A stretch of 64,000 bases of DNA from an uncultured Pelagibacteraceae bacterium. GTDB lineage: Bacteria; Pseudomonadota; Alphaproteobacteria; Pelagibacterales; Pelagibacteraceae. Under the pieces are notes generated by a model that worked only from the letters and a program-made list of their open reading frames with translations, was not told where the DNA came from and ran no database searches. Shown piece after piece: positions 56,064 to 64,000 of this stretch (the stretch's first letter is position 1; the number at the start of each line of letters is the position of its first letter). The stretch is taken from NCBI GenBank assembly GCA_902532565.1, contig CACAIR010000003.1:21144-85143 (forward strand), in the 5' to 3' direction. The translations under genes were made by a program, and so were the position numbers.

Positions 56064-56185
56064 ATAGCTCTATCAAATACTCCAGTGTTATATAAAGTAA
56101 AAAAGAAAAGAAAAATCATAAAAGCAATTATAGCTAATGCCGTAATAATATTTTTTCTTTTAGTTTTTTTGTCTAAATTTATCAT
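56060..56185 (-). CDS. 41-aa single-TM ORF, CoxF-like by position (not in the supplied ORF track)
   Basis: MINLDKKTKRKNIITALAIIAFMIFLFFFTLYNTGVFDRAI*; stop overlaps ctaG start as ATGA; lies between ctaB and ctaG. Confidence 0.72.
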   Translation of the reverse strand: MINLDKKTKRKNIITALAIIAFMIFLFFFTLYNTGVFDRAI

Positions 56186-57096
56186 ATAATCTTATCTATC
56201 AGAAAAAGCACAAAAACCAAAAACAAATATAATATTGAATATCCAAAGATAGATTTTGCTTTCTTAGGGTCAAATTTATTCTTTTTATAATTATAAAGTT
56301 CGTAACATAAAAAATTATAATAAAGAGTTAATAACAACGATGGGATCAAAAAAGCTAATCCAACAAAATTAATTAGGTAAGGAAATATTATGACAGGTAA
56401 CATTAGCAAAGAGTAAACAAATATGTTAATTTTAGTACTTTCGATTCCATTAGTTAATGGAAGCATCGGTATATTGGCCTTTTTGTAATCATTAGATTTA
56501 TATAAGCTCAGAGCCCAAAAGTGAGATGGAGTCCAAATAAATATTATTAAAAAAAATGTCAATGGTTCAATTGATAAAGAACTAGTTGCAATTGTCCATC
56601 CAATCACAGGCGGAAATGCACCAGCTGCGCCGCCTATAACAATGTTTTGAGGTGTTCTTCTTTTCAACCAAATTGTATAAACAAAAACATAAAATAGGAT
56701 AGTTAGGAGTAGTAGTGATGCTGAAAGTCTATTTGAGAAATAATCTAATGCAACAACTGAAATAATTGATAGAGTAACCCCAAAGATAAACGCCTGATTT
56801 CTATTTACTTTTCCAGTTGGTATTGGTCTTAAACAGGTTCTTTTCATTAATGCATCAAGATCAGACTCATACCACATATTCAATGCGCCAGCAGCTCCAG
56901 CTCCTATAGAAACTAATAAAATTCCAATTATAGCATCTTTAGTTGAAACCGGGTTTGGAGCAGTTAATAAACCAACAGCACAAGTAAAAATTACTAAAGA
57001 CATTACTCTAGGCTTCATTAGTTTGAATAGCTCAGAAAAATTAAATAGATCTTCTTGAGATAAGCTTGTTTTCTTTAATTTTGGATTGTCCATCAA
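56182..57096 (-). CDS. ctaB: protoheme IX farnesyltransferase
   Basis: KPRVMSLVIFTCAVGLL, NMWYESDLDALMKRTCLRPIPTGK, GAAGAFPPVIGW. Confidence 0.96.
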   Translation of the reverse strand: MMDNPKLKKTSLSQEDLFNFSELFKLMKPRVMSLVIFTCAVGLLTAPNPVSTKDAIIGILLVSIGAGAAGALNMWYESDLDALMKRTCLRPIPTGKVNRNQAFIFGVTLSIISVVALDYFSNRLSASLLLLTILFYVFVYTIWLKRRTPQNIVIGGAAGAFPPVIGWTIATSSLSIEPLTFFLIIFIWTPSHFWALSLYKSNDYKKANIPMLPLTNGIESTKINIFVYSLLMLPVIIFPYLINFVGLAFLIPSLLLTLYYNFLCYELYNYKKNKFDPKKAKSIFGYSILYLFLVFVLFLIDKII

Positions 57097-57111
57097 TTCT
57101 TTTTAACTTTT

Positions 57112-58755
<1,644 letters not shown>

Positions 58756-58766
58756 TTATCTAATTT

Positions 58767-59579
58767 TTATTTACTCACTAGTTTAAGTTTATCATTGTCA
58801 ATTTCTTCTTTTGCAAATTTTACTCGCGCCTCAGATAGCCATTCTTTATATTCTGCCTCGCTTACAACTTTTACAGCAATTGGCATAAATGCATGTTTAA
58901 TTCCACAAAGTTCCGAACATTGACCATAGTATGTTCCAATTTTTTCTGCTTTAAACCATGTCTCATTTATTCTTCCTGGAACCGCATCTCTTTTAACTCC
59001 AAAAGATGGCAATGCCCATGCATGCAAAACATCATTAGCAGTTATTAAAACCTTAACAACTTTTCCAACTGGAACAACAACTTCGTTATCAACTGAAAGC
59101 AATCTTGGTTGATCAGATTTTAGATCTTTCTCTTCAAGCATATAAGATTCAAAAATTAAATTTTCGTCCGGATATTCATATCCCCAGTACCATTGGTAGC
59201 CAATTGCCTTTATTGTCAAATCAGCTTTAGGTATTGCATCTTGTTTATATAAAATCTTAAAAGATGGAACAGCTATAACAATCAAAATCAGGCATGGGAT
59301 TAATGTCCATAATACTTCAACAGCTACATTGTGTGTTCTCTTTGAAGGATTTGGGTTTTTAGATGCTCGAAATTTAACGCAAGCATATGCCATTAAAAAT
59401 AAAACAAAAACACTTATCGATACAATTATTGGTAATAATAATTTATCATGAAAGTTTACAATATCTCTCATAGTTTCAGATGCAGCTTCTTGGAATCCTA
59501 ACTGCCATTCTTTTGGCTGATTAGCAAAAGCTTGTTGAGTTATAAGAAGGCTTGTAAAAATAAATAAAATTTTTTTCAT
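58767..59579 (-). CDS. ctaC: cytochrome c oxidase subunit II
   Basis: Signal peptide, GYQWYWGYEYPD, CuA site YYGQCSELCGIKHAFM. Confidence 0.97.
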   Translation of the reverse strand: MKKILFIFTSLLITQQAFANQPKEWQLGFQEAASETMRDIVNFHDKLLLPIIVSISVFVLFLMAYACVKFRASKNPNPSKRTHNVAVEVLWTLIPCLILIVIAVPSFKILYKQDAIPKADLTIKAIGYQWYWGYEYPDENLIFESYMLEEKDLKSDQPRLLSVDNEVVVPVGKVVKVLITANDVLHAWALPSFGVKRDAVPGRINETWFKAEKIGTYYGQCSELCGIKHAFMPIAVKVVSEAEYKEWLSEARVKFAKEEIDNDKLKLVSK

Positions 59580-59639
59580 TTTTATTAGCTATATAAAGCT
59601 CTTTTCTAAAAATTACACTTTACTTTTCGCGACAATTTA

Positions 59640-60341
59640 TCAATTTATCACATAATTTATGATTGAAATAGCAGATATAACTGCTGTTTCGGATCTCAAA
59701 ATATTCTCATTAATTTTTAATGCCTGAACGTCTTTAAAAGATAGAATCTCATCCCTCTCTGTCTCTGAGAAATCACCCTCTGGACCTATGATTATACAAA
59801 CTGGTTTATCTGTGAACTTTGATTTATCAAGTTTACTAATTTTAGAGTTTAAATCTGTAAAGATTAGATCCATCGAATTTTTATTTAAAAAATCATTTAA
59901 TTTTTGAGGACTTTCAATTAAAGGTATATTAATTCGATTAGATTGTTCACTTGCTTCAATGGCTATTTTTTCTAAACGTTCTTTATTTACTTTTCTAACA
60001 ACAGTTCTATCAAAAATAATTGGTAAAAATTTAGTTACTCCAAGTTCAGTGGCTTTTTGTATCATGAAATTTTGATAGTTTGATTTAATTGGAGAAAATG
60101 CTAACCACAATTCTTTAATATTTTCTTTTTGTCTTAGTTTTTTAATGGTTTTGAATTCAACAATATTTTTTGATATTCCTAAAATTTTCGCCTCCCACTC
60201 CCCTTCTTTGTTAAATAAAGAAAAAACTTCATTTTCCTTAACTCTCATCACTCTAGTTAAATAATGTGATTGAGATTTGTCTAATTTCTCAATCAAGTTG
60301 CCTGATAATGAATTTGAAAAATATAATCTAATATTACTCAT
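59640..60341 (-). CDS. rsmE: 16S rRNA (uracil(1498)-N3)-methyltransferase
   Basis: SQSHYLTRVMRVKENE, IIGPEGDFSETERDEI, LKINENILRSETAVISAI. Confidence 0.95.
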   Translation of the reverse strand: MSNIRLYFSNSLSGNLIEKLDKSQSHYLTRVMRVKENEVFSLFNKEGEWEAKILGISKNIVEFKTIKKLRQKENIKELWLAFSPIKSNYQNFMIQKATELGVTKFLPIIFDRTVVRKVNKERLEKIAIEASEQSNRINIPLIESPQKLNDFLNKNSMDLIFTDLNSKISKLDKSKFTDKPVCIIIGPEGDFSETERDEILSFKDVQALKINENILRSETAVISAISIINYVIN

Positions 60342-60358
60342 TTGTGTTAAGTTAGTTT

Positions 60359-61021
60359 ATGAAAAATATTAAAGCAATAATTTTTGATGCGTACGGCACA
60401 TTGTTTGATGTCAATTCTGCTGCTGAAAAATGTAAAGATAAAATTGGAGATAAGTGGGAGCCTTTTGCAAATTTTTGGAGAACTACTCAGCTAGAATATA
60501 CGTGGCTTAGAAGTTTAATGAAAAGACATAAAGATTTTTGGCAAATTACAGAAGATAGTTTAAATAAGTCTATGAAAGTTTTTAACATAAATCCTTCAAT
60601 GAAAAATGAATTACTAGATTTATATAAGGTTCTCTCGCCCTTTAGGGAAGTTCCAGATACTTTGAGAGCATTAAAGAAAAAAAAATTTAAATTAGCAATA
60701 CTTTCAAATGGAACTCCTGACCTATTGAGTGAACTAGTGAAAACTAATAACATTGAAAATTTATTTGATGATATTTTTTCTATTGAGGAAGCAGGTGTTT
60801 ATAAACCAGACTCAAAAGTCTACGATTTGCCCATTAATAAATATAAGATTAAAAGTAATGAAGTTGCCTTCTTAAGTGCAAATACATGGGATGTATCGGG
60901 TGGAGGAAATTATGGTTATCAATCTATTTGGGTAAACCGAAATAACAATATTTTTGATAATCTTGATTATAAACCAAATAATCAAATAAAAAATCTAAGT
61001 GAATTAATCAGTTTAATTTAA
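60359..61021 (+). CDS. haloacid dehalogenase type II / HAD hydrolase
   Basis: IIFDAYGTLFDVNSAAEK, LAILSNGTPDLLSELV, YKPDSKVYDL, LSANTWDVSGG. Confidence 0.92.
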   Translation: MKNIKAIIFDAYGTLFDVNSAAEKCKDKIGDKWEPFANFWRTTQLEYTWLRSLMKRHKDFWQITEDSLNKSMKVFNINPSMKNELLDLYKVLSPFREVPDTLRALKKKKFKLAILSNGTPDLLSELVKTNNIENLFDDIFSIEEAGVYKPDSKVYDLPINKYKIKSNEVAFLSANTWDVSGGGNYGYQSIWVNRNNNIFDNLDYKPNNQIKNLSELISLI

Positions 61022-61031
61022 GCATCTAAAG

Positions 61032-61280
61032 ATGGAGAATATGACAAAAGGACAAAGAGCTGGAGAGAGTGCGATAGGAGTTAATGTTAAACAGGGTAAA
61101 TCTTATTATTGGTGTAGTTGTGGTAAGAGTTCCAAGCAACCCTTTTGTGATGGTTCACATAAAGGATCTGAATTTAATCCTATCATATATAAAGCTGGGT
61201 TAACAAAAAAAATTTTTTTTTGTGCTTGTAAACAAACTAACGATCAGCCTTTTTGTGATGGTTCACACAATAAAAAGTAA
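61032..61280 (+). CDS. tandem CDGSH iron-sulfur domain protein
   Basis: Two CDGSH signatures: CSCGKSSKQPFCDGSH and CACKQTNDQPFCDGSH. Confidence 0.94.
   Translation: MENMTKGQRAGESAIGVNVKQGKSYYWCSCGKSSKQPFCDGSHKGSEFNPIIYKAGLTKKIFFCACKQTNDQPFCDGSHNKK
61143..61267 (+). repeat. 17-nt exact direct repeat within CDGSH gene (units 61143-61159 and 61251-61267)
   Basis: TTTTGTGATGGTTCACA at both positions, encoding FCDGSH. Confidence 0.9.
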
Positions 61281-61316
61281 CATTGAAAATAAAAATATAA
61301 CGACTATTAAATACAT

Positions 61317-62153
61317 ATGAAAAATATTGATGTAAGTAAAATTATTGATCCTATTCCAGCATCAGACGGTGCGGGAGTAAAATTAAAAAGAAGTATTGGT
61401 GTTGAACCAAATTATTTTGATCCTTTTTTGATGTTAGATGAATTTGGTTCTGAAAATAGTGAAGATTATATTGCTGGCTTTCCTCCTCATCCCCACAGAG
61501 GAATCGAAACTGTAACTTACATGCTTGAAGGAGATTTTGAGCATAAAGATAGCACAGGAGGTAAAGGCCGAATGACCGCTGGTGATGTTCAGTGGATGAA
61601 AACTGGAAGTGGCATCATTCATTCAGAGATGCCAGCAATGAAAGAAGGTAAACTTCACGGATTTCAATTATGGATTAACATGCCAGCAAAATTAAAAATG
61701 AGTAAACCAGAATACATTTATATTGATGCAGACAAAATGAGTGTTCATAAAGATGAGGAAAAACAAGTAAAAGTAATCGCTGGTAAATTTGAAAAAGCTG
61801 AAGGTCCTATTAAGGGACATAATATTGAACCTACTTATTTTGATGTTGATCTGAAAAAAGAAAAAGAATTTAATTACAGTTTACCTTCTACTCATAATAC
61901 ATTTATATATCAGATAACTGGTGAAATAAAAATTGGTGATAAGAACCATGATAAAATTAAAGACAGTACTTTAATCTTACTATCCAAAGGTGAAAATTTA
62001 AAAGTTAAAGCGATAAGTAATGCAAAATTCCTAATTATTTCAGGAAAACCTATTAATGAAGAAATAGCTAGAGGTGGGCCATTTGTCATGAATACTAAAG
62101 CAGAGATCTTGCAAGCTGTTCAGGATTATCATAATGGTACGTTTGTAAAATGA
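61317..62153 (+). CDS. pirin family protein
   Basis: FDPFLMLDEFG, FPPHPHRGIETVTYMLEGDFEHKDS, GDVQWMKTGSGIIHSEMP. Confidence 0.95.
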   Translation: MKNIDVSKIIDPIPASDGAGVKLKRSIGVEPNYFDPFLMLDEFGSENSEDYIAGFPPHPHRGIETVTYMLEGDFEHKDSTGGKGRMTAGDVQWMKTGSGIIHSEMPAMKEGKLHGFQLWINMPAKLKMSKPEYIYIDADKMSVHKDEEKQVKVIAGKFEKAEGPIKGHNIEPTYFDVDLKKEKEFNYSLPSTHNTFIYQITGEIKIGDKNHDKIKDSTLILLSKGENLKVKAISNAKFLIISGKPINEEIARGGPFVMNTKAEILQAVQDYHNGTFVK

Positions 62154-63121
62154 AAGCAGTAACAATATCAAACAATGGAGGCCCAGAAGTTTTAGAACTA
62201 AAAGACATTCAGCTAGAGGAACCAAAATCTGGAGAGGTTTTAATTAAGAACAAAGCTATTGGTCTTAATTATATTGACACTTATCATAGATCTGGTCTTT
62301 ATCCAGTAGAACTACCATCAAATATTGGGATTGAAGGTGCTGGTATTATCGAAAAAGTTGGCCCAGAAGAAAAAAATTTTAAAGTCGGTGACAGAGTAGC
62401 TTATGCATCAATGCCAATTGGATCATACGCAACTCATAGAATTTTCCCAACAAAAAAATTAGTCAAAGTTCCAGATGAAATTGAGTTTGAAAGTGTGGTA
62501 ACTTTAATGACCAAAGGCTTCACTGTTTTTTATCTTCTCCACAAAACATATCCTGTTAAATCTGGCGAAACAATACTATTTCATGCTGCTGCAGGAGGTG
62601 TAGGACAAATATTTTGTCAGTGGGCAAACAGCCTAGGTTGCAAAGTTATAGGAACCGTCGGATCAGATGAAAAAATTGAGATTGCTAAAAATAATGGTTG
62701 TCATCATGTAATTAATTATTCAAAAGAAAAATTTTCAGAAAAAGTAAAAGAAATAACAAATGGAGAAGGTGTTCCTGTTGTTTACGATGGAGTTGGAAAA
62801 AAAACATTTGATGAATCAATTGAATGTTTAAAAGTAAGAGGAATGATGGTTTCATTTGGAAATGCATCTGGACCTTTAGATCCATGTAACGTCGCTAAAT
62901 CATTGGCACCAAAGGGATTGTATTTAACTAGACCAAGTATTGCACATTATACATCAACAAAACATGATCTTGATGAGGCTGCAAAAAAAGTTTTCGAAAT
63001 GTATATTTCAAAAAGATTTAATCTAAATATTCATAAGAAGTATTCTTTAAATGAAATAGTTAAGGCTCACCAAGACTTAGAAAATAGAAAAATTTTGGGG
63101 CCAGCCATAATTATTCCTTAA
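62150..63121 (+). CDS. quinone oxidoreductase (zeta-crystallin type MDR)
   Basis: AIGLNYIDTYHRSGLYP, AAAGGVGQIFCQWA, DGVGKKTF. Confidence 0.93.
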   Translation: MKAVTISNNGGPEVLELKDIQLEEPKSGEVLIKNKAIGLNYIDTYHRSGLYPVELPSNIGIEGAGIIEKVGPEEKNFKVGDRVAYASMPIGSYATHRIFPTKKLVKVPDEIEFESVVTLMTKGFTVFYLLHKTYPVKSGETILFHAAAGGVGQIFCQWANSLGCKVIGTVGSDEKIEIAKNNGCHHVINYSKEKFSEKVKEITNGEGVPVVYDGVGKKTFDESIECLKVRGMMVSFGNASGPLDPCNVAKSLAPKGLYLTRPSIAHYTSTKHDLDEAAKKVFEMYISKRFNLNIHKKYSLNEIVKAHQDLENRKILGPAIIIP

Positions 63122-63522
63122 TCTACTTTAAAATCCATATCTGACATATGAAGTCTAAGAGCATTTGTTGAAATGTGAATTTCTCTTATAAAAAAAAGTA
63201 TTGAAATCATCATTGATAAACAACAAGATCCAAAAATTACTCGAGCTATAAATATTTCGTTAAGGTATAAGCCAAGGACAGTTAACATATTGAATAAAAA
63301 ACCAAATGCTCCAAACATTATCGACCATCTTAACAAAGTAATTCTTCCACTTAAATTGATAAACTGTTTTTTCCACTCAGGCGGAATATGTTTTTCATAA
63401 ACATGTTCATCATGTAATTCTCTTATTAACGCACTTAAAGAATGAAATCTGTTACTGTAAACTCCCATAATCAACGGAATTGCAGGAAACATCAATGCTG
63501 TGACAGTGTAATCTATATTCAT
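63118..63522 (-). CDS. DUF2721 family membrane protein
   Basis: 134 aa with N-terminal and central TM; family-like RFHSLSALIRELHDEH. Confidence 0.72.
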   Translation of the reverse strand: MNIDYTVTALMFPAIPLIMGVYSNRFHSLSALIRELHDEHVYEKHIPPEWKKQFINLSGRITLLRWSIMFGAFGFLFNMLTVLGLYLNEIFIARVIFGSCCLSMMISILFFIREIHISTNALRLHMSDMDFKVD

Positions 63523-63571
63523 CGAATCAATTTGATTATCAATCTTGTGTTTGTTATTTACAAGTAAATTA

Positions 63572-64000
63572 ATGAACCAAATTTATCTTTTTATTAAATT
63601 AACTAGGTTGAAAAAACCAATTGGCTTCATGCTGCTATTTTGGCCTTGTTCATGGGGCTTAACAATAGCTTATGATTTTACCGAAGAAAAAAAATTATAT
63701 TTCTATATTCTATTTTTATTCTTTTTAGGATCAGTTTTGATGAGATCTGCAGGATGCATTATAAATGATATTGCAGATAAAAATTTCGATAAAAAGGTCA
63801 AACGAACAAAAAATAGACCAATTGCTTCGGGGAAAATTTCTGTTTTTAAAGGTTTTTTATATTCTGGAATACTTTGCTTAATTGCATTAATTGTTTTGCT
63901 GCAATTTAATAAATTTACAATCCTATTAGCGTTAGGGTCAATGCCACTAGCTTTTGCATATCCTCTAATGAAAAGATTTACTTATTGGCCTCAGCTTTTT
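63572..64000 (+). CDS. ubiA: 4-hydroxybenzoate polyprenyltransferase, 3' truncated by window end (not in the ORF track)
   Basis: Translation MNQIYLFIKLTRLKKPIGFMLLFWPCSWGLTIAY...RSAGCIINDIADKNFDKKVKRTKNRPIASGKIS (prenyl-diphosphate-binding ND..D and RTxxRP motifs). Confidence 0.93.
   Translation, partial: MNQIYLFIKLTRLKKPIGFMLLFWPCSWGLTIAYDFTEEKKLYFYILFLFFLGSVLMRSAGCIINDIADKNFDKKVKRTKNRPIASGKISVFKGFLYSGILCLIALIVLLQFNKFTILLALGSMPLAFAYPLMKRFTYWPQLF

Overview
A ~64 kb AT-rich, coding-dense chromosomal segment. Gene content and order look like a streamlined marine alphaproteobacterium, most likely SAR11/Pelagibacterales (inference from gene order, codon bias and retinal genes; not tested). It is mostly core genome: carAB, uvrB-folM-folB-uvrC-pgsA, ilvE-petP/petR-like-HK, ubiK-lgt-midA-pgeF-prs, rplY-pth-ychF, petABC, trmL-hemF-greA, cca, tRNA-Gln(TTG), ispE, UDG-rnhB, ccrM, mutY-DUF721-dsbA-smc, F0 ATP synthase genes, a crtI-crtB-crtY-blh retinal cluster running into ispH-thrB-rnhA, thrC, the cytochrome c oxidase operon, rsmE, and a partial ubiA. 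I saw no CRISPR array, transposase, rRNA or prophage. Main points worth a second look: an unusually short SMC with no recognisable hinge; an Anbu proteasome-like gene divergent from a circularly permuted ATP-grasp gene without the usual partners; a J1-crystallin/ADP-ribosylglycohydrolase-like protein with GGCNCSR where GGDTDT is expected, directly behind trxB; a TPR gene split at an A8 tract; a ccrM promoter whose -10 overlaps a GANTC site, plus an A10 tract inside ccrM; a 20-bp palindrome carrying two divergent TATAAT hexamers between petA and trmL; and an untracked 41-aa membrane ORF between ctaB and ctaG.
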